14,274 nucleotides of DNA from a bacterium (GCA_030017825.1 JASEGW010000032.1:1-14274), one strand, 5' to 3'; shown: positions 1 to 8,177, numbered from the stretch's first letter. The notes: generated by a model from the sequence alone, not told the origin. Translations and numbers: made by a program.

Positions 1-1
1 A

Positions 2-622
2 TTCGGCTACTTATGCTTATTTATTGAGATATTCTTAATTTTTAGTTTTCATATTGGCGTTATTAACGCTACGGTTGTTTTAGACAGATTTCATGCAGCT
101 TCAAAAGTCAATAAAGCAATTGATCAAGTACGTAGGAATGAATTGCAAAAGGCAAGAAAAAATAAAGATCAGGAATTAATTGAATTAACCAATTGTGATC
201 AAAGATTTATGCTATTAAAAAAGAAAAGTAATTTAACTCAACGGCAAGAAGTAACTCTGCAAAAATTATGTGACCTTAATAAATCTATCTATGAAGCTAT
301 GCTTTTAAAAGATGACTTTATGCAGATTTATGAATGCGAGAATATTGATGAAGCTAAAGAATATATCGCTGATTGGGCTGATCGAGCTCTCTTTAGCGGA
401 TTACAACCTTTTATAGAATTAGCTTGTAGCGTTATTAACAAAATTCAATATATCTTAAACTGGTTCAAAAAGAAAATCAGTTCGGCTATATCTGAAGGCT
501 TTAATAACAAAATCAAACGTCTAAAAAGAATGGCTTACGGTTATAAAGATATTGATTATTTCAGACTGAAAATTCATCAACATTGTGGGTATTTAAACCC
601 CAGGAAATATCAACTAATTTAA
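2..622 (+). CDS. ISL3-family transposase, C-terminal fragment (partial, runs off the left edge)
   Basis: The frame is open from base 2 to the TAA at 620-622, about 206 codons, so the gene is cut by the window edge. It matches the DDE domain of ISL3 (IS204/IS1001/IS1096/IS1165) transposases. The second catalytic Asp sits in VLDRFHAA (codon at 83-85), followed by NKAIDQVRR. The catalytic Glu is in SEGFNNKIK (codon at 494-496), followed by the family ending KRMAYGYKD..YFRLKI...CGYLNP. The first ATG or TTG codons inside the frame (for example TTG at 143) fall after the catalytic Asp and are not real starts. The codons before about base 62 give a hydrophobic stretch that does not look like ISL3, so the fragment may be rearranged at its 5' side. 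It is the only plus-strand gene and converges on the vitamin cluster. It is probably a remnant, though an intact element extending left cannot be excluded. Confidence 0.8.
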   Translation, partial: FGYLCLFIEIFLIFSFHIGVINATVVLDRFHAASKVNKAIDQVRRNELQKARKNKDQELIELTNCDQRFMLLKKKSNLTQRQEVTLQKLCDLNKSIYEAMLLKDDFMQIYECENIDEAKEYIADWADRALFSGLQPFIELACSVINKIQYILNWFKKKISSAISEGFNNKIKRLKRMAYGYKDIDYFRLKIHQHCGYLNPRKYQLI

Positions 623-679
623 GAAAGAACCATCCTTCTTGCTATGATCAATCTCATGAGTAGACGGTTAGAGAGATGT

Positions 680-700
680 CAATAGAACTTTTCACACACC
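680..700. repeat. possible right end of the ISL3-type element
   Basis: About 60-80 bases past the transposase stop lies CTTTTCACACACCC. Read inward from the other strand it begins GGGTGTGTGAAAAG, which resembles the GG-starting ends of ISL3-family elements. The palindromic repeat that follows lacks its left arm exactly here, as expected if the element had inserted into it. The matching left end is outside the window, so this is an inference. Confidence 0.3.
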
Positions 701-708
701 CTCTTAGA

Positions 709-759
709 TATTTTTCGTTAAAATTTCAATTTAGCGAAGAAATATTAATCCTTAAACTT
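709..759. repeat. copy A of a dispersed hairpin repeat (88% identical to 8254-8304)
   Basis: Fifty-one bases align without gaps to 8254-8304 with six mismatches, all transitions. The inner stem is preserved (TATTTTTCG against GCGAAGAAATA). The outer right arm (TAATCCTTAAACTT) has no left partner, because the sequence to its left is the presumed transposon end. It lies between the convergent transposase and cobS. Confidence 0.7.
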
Positions 760-782
760 ATATTTAAATCGAACTCAGGTTA
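744..782 (-). repeat. 39-bp inverted repeat, left copy (partner 6835-6873)
   Basis: The reverse complement of this segment matches 6835-6873 at 38 of 39 positions. It begins inside hairpin repeat copy A and continues past it to TAACCTGAG (read on the minus strand). The two copies face each other about 6.05 kb apart and bracket the genes from the LolA-like gene to cobS. The rest of this gap (783-892) is AT-rich, with only a weak 7-bp hairpin near 798-818 and no convincing terminator. Confidence 0.85.
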
Positions 783-892
783 ATTAGGTAGGTAAATCAT
801 AGGAAGAAATCTTCTGTGGTTATAATCTAAAATATTCAAATCAACAATTCTCAAGTTAAATCCAGAATATAAAGAAAAATGATTTCCATAAT

Positions 893-1636
893 CTATCTAT
901 ACATTAAATACACCCCTATTAAAAACAACATTTCATTTATCTCGCATAAAGCTCCTAATGTATCTCCAGTCTGGCCATTAATCTCCTTATTAATGTATTT
1001 TATATAAACAAAAGAAATTACTAATACTAAAATAAAGAATACTATTCCCTGGTATTTAAAAATGCATAACATTGCTGCTAATAGTATTGCTTGAGCAATC
1101 AATAGCTCTTTCAACTCGACACATTCAATAAAAGCCTTTCCAATTCCAAAACTATCTCTAGCATAATCTGAAAAACAAGAAGCAAACACAATGCTTCCTC
1201 TTCCAACCGCAGGCATTAGCATTAAAGCAGGATAAATTATTTTTCCACTAATATTTGCTATAAATAATACCTTCCCTAATAACAATAAAACTATTCCCAC
1301 AACACCCATAGTTCCTATACGGCTATCCCTCATAATCTCTAGTTTATCTTCTACAGTATTTCCTCCATATAATCCATCAATAGTATCAGCAAAACCATCC
1401 AAGTGCAAAGCTCGACAAATATAAATCAAAACAGTTACAGTTATCAAAGATGTTATTATCCGAGAAAAATATAGATGACTTGCATAATAAACTGCGCTAA
1501 TTACAATTCCTATTAAAATACCTACTAAAGTAAAATATTTAGCAGATTTAGCTAAAGAAAAGCTATCCCCGCTTAGTTTCAAATATGGAATATTAATACG
1601 AGTTAAAAAACGCAAAGCTATAAAAAAAGACTTCAT
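893..1636 (-). CDS. cobS: Adenosylcobinamide-GDP ribazoletransferase (cobalamin synthase)
   Basis: CobS joins adenosylcobinamide-GDP to alpha-ribazole or its phosphate, the last assembly step of the cobalamin nucleotide loop, and acts in the cytoplasmic membrane. The 247-residue protein is of normal length. It shows the family signature at about residues 76-110 (ALHLDGFADTIDGLYGG, then KLEIMRDSRIGTMGV), where the Asp residues bind metal. A second signature, NGQTGDTLGA...E, lies near residues 220-233. Several hydrophobic segments (about 35-52, 60-74, 112-128, 180-210 and 235-245) fit an integral membrane protein. Its ATG overlaps the cobT stop by four bases (ATGA), so the two are translationally coupled. 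It is the last gene of the minus-strand run, and no good terminator is visible after its TAG stop. Confidence 0.96.
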   Translation of the reverse strand: MKSFFIALRFLTRINIPYLKLSGDSFSLAKSAKYFTLVGILIGIVISAVYYASHLYFSRIITSLITVTVLIYICRALHLDGFADTIDGLYGGNTVEDKLEIMRDSRIGTMGVVGIVLLLLGKVLFIANISGKIIYPALMLMPAVGRGSIVFASCFSDYARDSFGIGKAFIECVELKELLIAQAILLAAMLCIFKYQGIVFFILVLVISFVYIKYINKEINGQTGDTLGALCEINEMLFLIGVYLMYR

Positions 1637-2688
1637 TTTTTGCTTTTGCTTACTCCTGCTTCTTTAAAAGTTAACACCTCATTTAGCACTTTACAGCTAG
1701 CCTCTATAATCCCCATAGCTAACGCTGCTCCAGTACCTTCACCTAAACGTAAGTTTAAATCGACTATAGGCAAAAGCTTTAATTTCCTTAGAGCTGTTTT
1801 ATGGCCTACTTCTACAGAACTGTGCCCGGCAAATAAATATCCTCTTACTTCATCTTTAAGTTTGCTAGCAATTAAGGCTGCTGCGGTAGATATAAAGCCA
1901 TCAACAACAATTGGAACTCTTCGAGCACAAGCAGCAATGATAACCCCAGCAATACCCCCAATCTCATAACCACCTACTTTAGAAAGCACATCAATGCCAT
2001 CAGAAGGATCAGGTAGATTTACCATAATTCCTTTTCCAATAACATCTATTTTTTTCTCTAACTCCAAATCGTTTATTCCTGTTCCTCTTCCAGTCACTAC
2101 TCTTACTGCTTTTTTAGCTATTACTGCAGTAATAGCACTGGAGGGTGTAGTGTTTCCAATACCCATATCTCCAGTTCCTACAATATCTATACCCTTTTTA
2201 TATTCTTCTTCAAATGACTCAATTCCTCTTTCGATAGATAAAACAGCTTCTTCTTTGCTCATAGCTGGACCTTTGCTAAAATCTGCTGTTCCATAGCCTA
2301 TTTTTTTATTCTTTATGTCAGGATGCAGTTTTATATCCTCAGCAACTCCCATATCTACAACTACAACCTTAGCACCTATATGACGGGCTAAAATATTAAT
2401 TGCTGCTCCCCCTTTAGCAAAATTACAAAGCATCTGAGAAGTAACTTCTTTAGGAAAAGCGCTTACTCCTAAATCTGCCACCCCGTGATCACCAGCCATG
2501 GTAAAAATTACTTTTTTCTTTAATTCAGGCCTTTGATTATTGGTAATAGAAACCACTTTTTTGGCTAATTCTTCTAACCTTCCTAAGCTACCTTTAGGAA
2601 TAGCTAAATTATCCCAACGCTTAAAAGCTTCATTATGATTACTTTCTACAGGTCTTATTCTTTTTAATGTTTCTTGAAGTAATTCCAT
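1633..2688 (-). CDS. cobT: Nicotinate-nucleotide--dimethylbenzimidazole phosphoribosyltransferase
   Basis: CobT transfers ribose phosphate from nicotinate mononucleotide to the lower-ligand base, giving alpha-ribazole phosphate for CobS. The protein has 351 residues, the normal length. Family motifs visible are IPKGSLGRLE (30-39), TMAGDHGV (63-70), FAKGGAAINILA (90-101), GTGDMGIGNTTPSSA (171-185) and LGEGTGAALAM (315-325). The catalytic Glu falls at residue 317, the same number as in the Salmonella enzyme. An AGAGGA ribosome binding site lies about six bases before the ATG, within the 11-bp gap after cobO. Whether the natural lower ligand is dimethylbenzimidazole or another base cannot be told; no bza or bluB genes are in the window, so an anaerobe could import or make a different base. 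Confidence 0.97.
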   Translation of the reverse strand: MELLQETLKRIRPVESNHNEAFKRWDNLAIPKGSLGRLEELAKKVVSITNNQRPELKKKVIFTMAGDHGVADLGVSAFPKEVTSQMLCNFAKGGAAINILARHIGAKVVVVDMGVAEDIKLHPDIKNKKIGYGTADFSKGPAMSKEEAVLSIERGIESFEEEYKKGIDIVGTGDMGIGNTTPSSAITAVIAKKAVRVVTGRGTGINDLELEKKIDVIGKGIMVNLPDPSDGIDVLSKVGGYEIGGIAGVIIAACARRVPIVVDGFISTAAALIASKLKDEVRGYLFAGHSSVEVGHKTALRKLKLLPIVDLNLRLGEGTGAALAMGIIEASCKVLNEVLTFKEAGVSKSKK

Positions 2689-2699
2689 TCTTTTTCCTC

Positions 2700-3239
2700 T
2701 TAATACTCTATTCCTTTTCTGGCTACTACTTTATTAGTATAGGGATGTTTAATCATAAGCATTTCCGTAACTAAATCAGCCATTTTTATAATTTCTTGGG
2801 TAGCATTTCTACCAGTTAAAATTAACTCAATATTTTTTGGCTTCTCTTTAATTAAGTTAATTACTTCTTCTTCTCTAATATAACCTAAATTTACAGCACA
2901 ATTAACTTCATCTAAGACTATGATATCTACATCTTCTTTCATCTTTTCTCTAACTTTCCTCATCATACGACTGCAGGCAGCGCATATTATCTCTATTTCT
3001 ACTCTACTCTTTTTCTTAAAAATATCATACCTTATATCAAAACATTCCATTTTTATTAAATCTTGAAATTTATCTAAAGCAATAATCTCTCCCATTATAG
3101 AAACTTCGCTCTTTAGAAACATAAAAAAGTAAGACTTAAACCCATGGCCAGCAGCTCTTATTACTTGTCCCAAGGCAGCTGTAGTCTTTCCTTTCCCCGC
3201 ACCAGTATATACCTGCACAAGTCTTTTTCCTAATTCCAT
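2700..3239 (-). CDS. cobO: Cob(I)yrinic acid a,c-diamide adenosyltransferase (CobA/CobO/BtuR type)
   Basis: This enzyme transfers the 5'-deoxyadenosyl group of ATP to reduced corrinoids, forming the Co-C bond, in the cytoplasm. The 179-residue product carries a P-loop, YTGAGKGKTTAALG (11-24), the following RAAGHG, the Walker B-like VLDEVNCAVNLGYI, an ILTGRNA segment, and the family ending ARKGIEY. The Cys residues near position 85 (CAACSRMM) are not a standard feature. Its first 10 bases overlap the end of cbiB, and its AGGA ribosome binding site lies inside cbiB, indicating coupling. The BtuR/CobO fold is unrelated to PduO and EutT. The usual FIKG after the second strand appears here as FLKS, a mild variation. 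Confidence 0.93.
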   Translation of the reverse strand: MELGKRLVQVYTGAGKGKTTAALGQVIRAAGHGFKSYFFMFLKSEVSIMGEIIALDKFQDLIKMECFDIRYDIFKKKSRVEIEIICAACSRMMRKVREKMKEDVDIIVLDEVNCAVNLGYIREEEVINLIKEKPKNIELILTGRNATQEIIKMADLVTEMLMIKHPYTNKVVARKGIEY

Positions 3240-4201
3240 ATAACTATCCTCATAATTAAAAGTATTATCACCATTAAAAATGATGTCACATATAAGAATA
3301 CAATAGATTCTTTAATATGCTTTATCTTTATCTCTTTTATTTCTTCTCCTATGTCCGGCATATCCCTTAACACTCCTTGATAATAGCTTCCTCCACCAAG
3401 CCTTATTCCTAAAGCCCCTGCAATTCCTGCTTCTGATAGCCCGCTATTTGGACTAGGATGATTTCTGCCATCTCTTAATATAGTCTTTGCACATCTTAAA
3501 AAGTTTTTTCTTAATAAAAAAGCAACTAAGATTAATAAAAAAGCTGCTATCCTTGCAGGGATATAATTAGCAACATCATCAATCTTTGCCGAAAAGTAAC
3601 CAAAGTCTCTATATTCTTCATTTTTATACCCTACCATAGAATCTAGTGTATTTACAGCTTTATATGCCCAACATAAAGGCACACCTCCTAAAAACATGTA
3701 AAAAAGAGGAGATATCACTCCATCGGTAATGCTTTCAGCTATAGATTCTATAGTCGCTCGAGCTATTTCTTCCTCATCTAAATTATGAGTATCTCTTCCT
3801 ACAATATTAGAAAGCTTTTTTCGAGCATTCTTAAGCCAAAAAATCTTTTGATAGCTTAGCTTAATTTTTTCTAATGTAGCAGCTATCCTTTTAGCCTCTT
3901 TAGCCATTTCCTTAATAGAAATAGCATTAAATAATAAATAAATACTTACCAATATACCTAATTGTCTATTAATTTTATAAACAATTCCTAAAACAACAAA
4001 GATTATTAAATAAGTTCCTCCTATAATAATTATTGCTAGTAACAACCCACCTCTTTTTTTATCTTCAATTCTTCCTCTTAAATACTTCTCTAAAATACTT
4101 ACAACTCTTCCAATATAAACTACTAGCATTGGAAGCCACTTGGGATCTCCTAAAATTAGATCTAAAACAACCGCTGATAATAATATTACTGCAAATTCCA
4201 T
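3230..4201 (-). CDS. cbiB: Adenosylcobinamide-phosphate synthase CbiB (membrane protein)
   Basis: CbiB attaches (R)-1-amino-2-propanol O-2-phosphate, the product of CobD, to adenosylcobyric acid. The 323-residue protein has an N-terminal DLILGDP segment (14-20), GRDTHNLDEEEIARATIES then AESITDGVISPLFY in the centre, NTLDSMVGY, and HPSPNSGLSEAGIAGALG followed by LGG near the C-terminus. There are about four or five hydrophobic segments. The usual PHPV after the GDP motif reads PMLV here, so a commonly conserved His-Pro is missing. No clear Shine-Dalgarno sequence precedes the ATG, unlike its neighbours, so the start is less certain than the family call. It begins a tightly packed run with cobO, cobT and cobS after a 187-bp gap. 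Confidence 0.95.
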   Translation of the reverse strand: MEFAVILLSAVVLDLILGDPKWLPMLVVYIGRVVSILEKYLRGRIEDKKRGGLLLAIIIIGGTYLIIFVVLGIVYKINRQLGILVSIYLLFNAISIKEMAKEAKRIAATLEKIKLSYQKIFWLKNARKKLSNIVGRDTHNLDEEEIARATIESIAESITDGVISPLFYMFLGGVPLCWAYKAVNTLDSMVGYKNEEYRDFGYFSAKIDDVANYIPARIAAFLLILVAFLLRKNFLRCAKTILRDGRNHPSPNSGLSEAGIAGALGIRLGGGSYYQGVLRDMPDIGEEIKEIKIKHIKESIVFLYVTSFLMVIILLIMRIVIWN

Positions 4202-4310
4202 GATTTTATATGGTTGACAATTTAAAGATAAAAAATAACTATTTTGTATCTCAATATAAATTACAAGTTATGCATCTTTATTTTATTTATTAATAATTTA
4301 GATAATCTAA

Positions 4311-4316
4311 ATTATA
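4311..4316 (-). promoter_or_regulatory. candidate -10 element upstream of cbiB
   Basis: A perfect TATAAT (minus strand) lies in the 187-bp gap between cobQ and cbiB, about 110 bases before the cbiB ATG. No good -35 hexamer is found 16-18 bases upstream. The gap is very AT-rich, so a chance match is quite possible. Apart from a small palindrome (4299-4311) I see nothing else in the gap, and no cobalamin riboswitch. Confidence 0.2.
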
Positions 4317-4388
4317 TAAATTGTAGTTTAAGTAGATTAGATTAAGTACCTTTATTTTTATTAAATGTAATAGGGTATCAAACGTTCT

Positions 4389-5912
4389 TTATCTTACGCT
4401 ACTAATCCCCTCATTTAGTATTTCATAAATTTTTGGTATATCTAAGCTATTTCGAAGTAATTTCGCTAATTTATCATACTCTAAATCTTTATTAAAATAG
4501 GCAACATCTTTTTCTTTTATATTCTTTTTTCGACGAAGATAATTAATAAATTTGTTTCTAAATTCATTATTTTCAAATATTCCATGAATATAAGTTCCTA
4601 TTATTGTGCCATCTTTACTTATACTCCCTTCTTCATAACTATCCTTCTTCCCTCCTATTTGTTCCAATACTTCAAAAGTAAAATTATCTTCATTTGACTT
4701 AGTGCGTCCGCAATGAATCTCATAACCACTTATTTCTTGGTTGCAATCTATAAGATTTTTTAGACCTGACAACTTAGCTTTAACTTGATAAGTAACTTTA
4801 CTTTTATTTATGAAAGTTTCTATATCCAATAAACCCAAACCTTCAATTTCTTTATAGCTTGATTCTACATTATAATTATCCATCACCTTTCTTCCCAGCA
4901 TTTGATACCCGCCACATATTCCTAATATCATAGTGCCATTATTAGCAATTGTTTTAATTTTCTGGGCTATCTGAGAGCTATGTAAATAAATCAAATCACT
5001 AATAGTATTTTTTGTGCCAGGAATAATTAATAAGTCTGGTTCTCCAATTTCATCAAATTTATCTACATACTTTAAATTTACATCCTCTTCTTTTTCCAGA
5101 TACTCAAAATCTGTAAAATTAGATATCCTAGGAAGTTTAATTATTTTTACTTCTATTTTTCCATTTTTATTACAATCTTTTTCTTGCTCAATACTTACTG
5201 AATCCTCATCAGAAATACAAATATCTCTAAAATAAGGCACAACACCTAAAACAGGCTTTTTAGTCTTTTTCTCTAAAAAGTCTAGTCCAGGCTTTAATAC
5301 CTCGAAATCCCCTCTAAATTTATTAATAATAATTCCAGCCACCATTCTGCGTTCCTTGGGGTTTAAAAGACCCAAGGTCCCAATAATACTAGCAAAAACT
5401 CCTCCTTTATCAATATCAGCCACTAAAACGACTGGAGACTTTGCCATTTGGGCTACTTTCATATTAACAATATCTCTGTTTTTTAAATTTACCTCAGCCG
5501 GACTGCCTGCGCCCTCAATAACTATTGCTTCAAATGTACGCGTAAGATTCTTATAAGACCTTTTTATAATCTTAAAAGCATCTCTTTTGTACTTATCATA
5601 TTCAACTGCTTTCATATTAGAAACTACTCTACCTCTTGTAATAATCTGAGCACCTTGATCCGAAGTAGGCTTTAACAATATAGGATTTATGTCAACTATA
5701 GGCTTTATACCTGCTGCTTCTGCTTGCACTGCTTGAGACCGAGATATCTCTTTACCATCTTCAGTCACAAAAGAATTATTAGACATATTCTGGCTTTTAA
5801 AGGGAGCAACATTTAAACCATCTTGCTTAAATACTCTGCAAAGACCTGCTGTAATAAGACTCTTTCCAACATGCGATCCTGTTCCTTGTATCATAATAGC
5901 TTTAGCATTCAT
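4389..5912 (-). CDS. cobQ: Cobyric acid synthase (glutamine-dependent amidase)
   Basis: CobQ/CbiP amidates the b, d, e and g side chains of adenosylcobyrinic acid a,c-diamide using glutamine and ATP. The 507-residue protein has the expected two-domain build. An N-terminal dethiobiotin-synthetase-like ATPase holds the P-loop QGTGSHVGKS (9-18), PFKSQNMSNNS (37-47), EGAGSPAEVNL (133-143) and DIDKGGVFAS (167-176). A C-terminal triad-type glutaminase domain has the nucleophile Cys333 in GICGGYQMLG and the His in TYIHGIFEN (H443). The related CobB/CbiA has a different N-terminal region and a shorter length. An AAGGA site lies five bases before the ATG, and the gene follows the LolA-like gene by 26 bp, so those two are probably cotranscribed. 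Confidence 0.97.
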   Translation of the reverse strand: MNAKAIMIQGTGSHVGKSLITAGLCRVFKQDGLNVAPFKSQNMSNNSFVTEDGKEISRSQAVQAEAAGIKPIVDINPILLKPTSDQGAQIITRGRVVSNMKAVEYDKYKRDAFKIIKRSYKNLTRTFEAIVIEGAGSPAEVNLKNRDIVNMKVAQMAKSPVVLVADIDKGGVFASIIGTLGLLNPKERRMVAGIIINKFRGDFEVLKPGLDFLEKKTKKPVLGVVPYFRDICISDEDSVSIEQEKDCNKNGKIEVKIIKLPRISNFTDFEYLEKEEDVNLKYVDKFDEIGEPDLLIIPGTKNTISDLIYLHSSQIAQKIKTIANNGTMILGICGGYQMLGRKVMDNYNVESSYKEIEGLGLLDIETFINKSKVTYQVKAKLSGLKNLIDCNQEISGYEIHCGRTKSNEDNFTFEVLEQIGGKKDSYEEGSISKDGTIIGTYIHGIFENNEFRNKFINYLRRKKNIKEKDVAYFNKDLEYDKLAKLLRNSLDIPKIYEILNEGISSVR

Positions 5913-5938
5913 TGTTATCCTTTTTGCATATTCTTTAT

Positions 5939-6694
5939 TTACTTGGTATTTGGCTTGAATAAACTATCTGATATTTTCTTATTTATCTTGACAGATTTTA
6001 TAATCATAGTAGATATAAGTTGGCCATTTTTGTATTCCTTGGTTTTATAAGGAATTTCGTAATTTCCTTTTACTCTTCTATAATCTAAATTAACACTAGT
6101 TACTATATTCCCTTCCAAATCCTTCTCTTCTTCTTTAAGCACCACAAAATTTTTTTTATCTATCCATATTTTAGAATATATTCCTGTACTTTTTGGTACT
6201 TCAATTACATATGCACTATTTTTTTTAACATTATCAGTGCCTAAAAGCTTTGCTTCCCTTGGTATATCCTCAAACCACTGATTATTTTCTATTTTCTGCT
6301 CCTCCTCTTTAATCTTCATCCATTTATTTATAAACGAACTGTATACCCATTCGTTTTTTCCATCACAAATAGTAATAACTTCCATGTCCTTCTTCATTCC
6401 CTTTGTAAATTCAGGCATATTCAGCATATCGGGCATCTGAATGATTACTTCTTCCTGTCTTGTTTTTTCGCCTTTTCTCCATAGCTTCAATTTTCCTCTC
6501 ACTGCTCTCCCACTTTCTTTACTATTTATCTCTCCTACAATAATCATACTTTTAACTTCTTTTTTAAATTTATTATGTTTTGCTTCTGCCTGTATAGCTA
6601 GTTCTCTCAGGGTAATGGCATAAATACTTTCACTTATACAAACAATACACATTATCAATACATAGAACATAATTACTTTAATTCTTCTTTTCAT
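5939..6694 (-). CDS. Secreted outer-membrane lipoprotein-sorting (LolA-like) protein
   Basis: The 251-residue product starts with a basic N-terminus and a hydrophobic stretch ending SESIYA (1-26), a typical signal peptide with no lipobox Cys. The rest is predicted as a LolA/LolB/RseB-like half-barrel. The layout is that of proteins annotated as outer membrane lipoprotein-sorting protein: an ICDGKNEWVYSSFINKW segment, KIWIDKKNFVVLKEE, VNLDYRRVKGNYEIPYK, and the ending IIKSVKINKKISDSLFKP. This family binds lipids or lipoproteins in the periplasm, but the individual role is unknown. A GGAG site lies four to five bases before the ATG. It is the first gene of the block bracketed by the 39-bp inverted repeats and is followed closely by cobQ. 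It has no known part in cobalamin synthesis; a role in corrinoid or envelope handling would be speculation. Confidence 0.75.
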   Translation of the reverse strand: MKRRIKVIMFYVLIMCIVCISESIYAITLRELAIQAEAKHNKFKKEVKSMIIVGEINSKESGRAVRGKLKLWRKGEKTRQEEVIIQMPDMLNMPEFTKGMKKDMEVITICDGKNEWVYSSFINKWMKIKEEEQKIENNQWFEDIPREAKLLGTDNVKKNSAYVIEVPKSTGIYSKIWIDKKNFVVLKEEEKDLEGNIVTSVNLDYRRVKGNYEIPYKTKEYKNGQLISTMIIKSVKINKKISDSLFKPNTK

Positions 6695-6820
6695 TATTCT
6701 CCACTTTTCTTTAAACTTTTATAACTTAAGCTTAATATAAATTTATGCTTAATAGCAAATTTAGAATTATCATAGCACCTCATAATAACTAACATAAAAT
6801 TTGTATTAAAGAACAAGTAA

Positions 6821-6826
6821 AGTCAA
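6821..6826 (-). promoter_or_regulatory. weak candidate -35 element upstream of the LolA-like gene
   Basis: TTGACT on the minus strand lies 127 bases before the LolA-like ATG, just beside the right copy of the 39-bp repeat. No convincing -10 is found at 16-18 bases (an AT-rich TACAAAT lies near). The gap 6695-6986 otherwise holds only the repeat and AT-rich sequence. Confidence 0.15.
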
Positions 6827-6834
6827 GTTTAAAA

Positions 6835-6873
6835 TAACCTGAGTTCGATTTAAATATAAGTTTAAGGGTTAAT
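6835..6873 (+). repeat. 39-bp inverted repeat, right copy (partner 744-782)
   Basis: This matches the reverse complement of 744-782 with one mismatch (G for A near the end). It reads from TAACCTGAG to TTAAT and includes AAGTTTAAGG, which resembles the outer arm of the hairpin repeats. Similarity stops at both ends. It lies in the 292-bp gap between bioF and the LolA-like gene. Confidence 0.85.
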
Positions 6874-6986
6874 TTTTAAGCATTGATTGAGATTAGGAAA
6901 ATATTTAATTTTTAAGGAAAAAAGAAGAAATTTTGTTTGAGGCAGAAGCTTAAGTTTAATTTCTTCTCTCCATTCTATTCTTCCTC

Positions 6987-8153
6987 TCATAAAACCAAAC
7001 CAACTCTTTTTAAATCAGATAAAACATTAAGTAAGTAATTCAAATCATCTTCTTTATGATTGGACATAATTGTAACTCGCAACCTCTCCGTTCCTTTGGA
7101 AACAGTTGGAGTGCGAATGGCTGGAATAAATATTCCTTTTTCATATAAAAACTTAGAAAACTTCAATACTTTCTCATTATCTCCTATTATTATAGGAATT
7201 ATTTGAGAAGGACTATTCAAAATATTATATCCTAATTCTTTTAATTTATTCTTTAAGCAACCTACCTTTTTCCATAATTCTCCTCTTAACTCTGGATTAT
7301 TTTTTATAATTTCTAAAGCTTTTATAGAAGTAGCTAACACTGCTGGAGGAAGAGCAGTAGAATATATAAAACTTCTGGTTTTGTTTCTTAAATAATTAAT
7401 TATACTCTTGCTTCCAGCAATAAACCCTCCTAAGCTCCCTAAGGCCTTGCTAAATGTTCCCATTTGAATAATGGACTCATCTTTTATATCAAAATACTCA
7501 CAAGTTCCTCTCCCTTTATTGCCTAAGATACCAGTAGCATGAGCATCATCTAATAATATCAAAGCTTTATACTTTTTGGCAAGAAACAATATTTCAGGAA
7601 GAGAAGATATGCTTCCTTGCATACTAAATACACCTTCTGTAACTATCAATTTCTTAATCTTGTTAATATTTCTTTTTAATATCTTCTCTAAAGCATTAAT
7701 ATCATTATGAGGATATATTTGTAATTTTGCCTTTGAAAGTCGACAACCATCAACAATGCTAGCATGACATAGCTTATCTATAATAACAACATCATCTCTG
7801 TCCGTCAAGGCTGATATAACACTTACATTAACCATATACCCAGAAGTAAATAACAAGGCTGCTTCAGTTTCTTTAAACTTGGTAATCTCATCCTCTAATT
7901 CTTTATGAAGAGCCATATTGCCAGAAATTAGTCGAGACGCTCCAGTGCCTACACCATACTTATCTATAGCCTCTTTGGCTGCTTTTTTCAGCTCTGGATG
8001 ATTGGCTAGTCCAAGATAGTTATTAGATGAAAAAAGGAGGAAATCTCTTCCTCCACTTTTAACTATAGGACCTTGAGCACTTTCAATAACATTGAGCGTT
8101 CTGTATAAACCTTTTTTTTTAAGCTTTTTAATCTCTTCCTGAAAAAAATTCAC
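6987..8153 (-). CDS. bioF: 8-amino-7-oxononanoate synthase (BioF), PLP-dependent
   Basis: BioF condenses L-alanine with a pimeloyl thioester to give 8-amino-7-oxononanoate, the first committed step of the biotin rings. It belongs to the alpha-oxoamine synthase family. Starting at GTG 8153 the protein has 388 residues, the usual length. Motifs are KGLYRTL, SSNNYLGLA, GASRLISGN, CHASIVDG, TEGVFSMQG, LLDDAHATG (about 201-209) and TFSKALGSLGG, with the PLP lysine at about residue 236. The frame stays open upstream to an ATG at 8231, which would add 26 residues. That ATG lies in the terminal repeat of the mini-element, and the extra residues are unlike the family, so I prefer the GTG, which has AAAGGA 12 bases before it. 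The SKALGSLGG context favours BioF over 2-amino-3-ketobutyrate CoA ligase. No bioA or bioD is nearby. Confidence 0.9.
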   Translation of the reverse strand: MNFFQEEIKKLKKKGLYRTLNVIESAQGPIVKSGGRDFLLFSSNNYLGLANHPELKKAAKEAIDKYGVGTGASRLISGNMALHKELEDEITKFKETEAALLFTSGYMVNVSVISALTDRDDVVIIDKLCHASIVDGCRLSKAKLQIYPHNDINALEKILKRNINKIKKLIVTEGVFSMQGSISSLPEILFLAKKYKALILLDDAHATGILGNKGRGTCEYFDIKDESIIQMGTFSKALGSLGGFIAGSKSIINYLRNKTRSFIYSTALPPAVLATSIKALEIIKNNPELRGELWKKVGCLKNKLKELGYNILNSPSQIIPIIIGDNEKVLKFSKFLYEKGIFIPAIRTPTVSKGTERLRVTIMSNHKEDDLNYLLNVLSDLKRVGLVL

Positions 8154-8177
8154 TATAGAATCATATCCTTTTAGATA

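Noticed and set aside
798..818. Small hairpin beyond the cobS stop as a terminator
   Set aside because: The stem relies on G-T pairs that are lost in the minus-strand RNA, and no U-run follows.
1640..2296. Plus-strand open frames opposite cobT (also opposite cobQ, the LolA-like gene, cobD and the GGDEF gene)
   Set aside because: They lie entirely inside well-supported minus-strand genes, have no family motifs and no ribosome binding sites of note.
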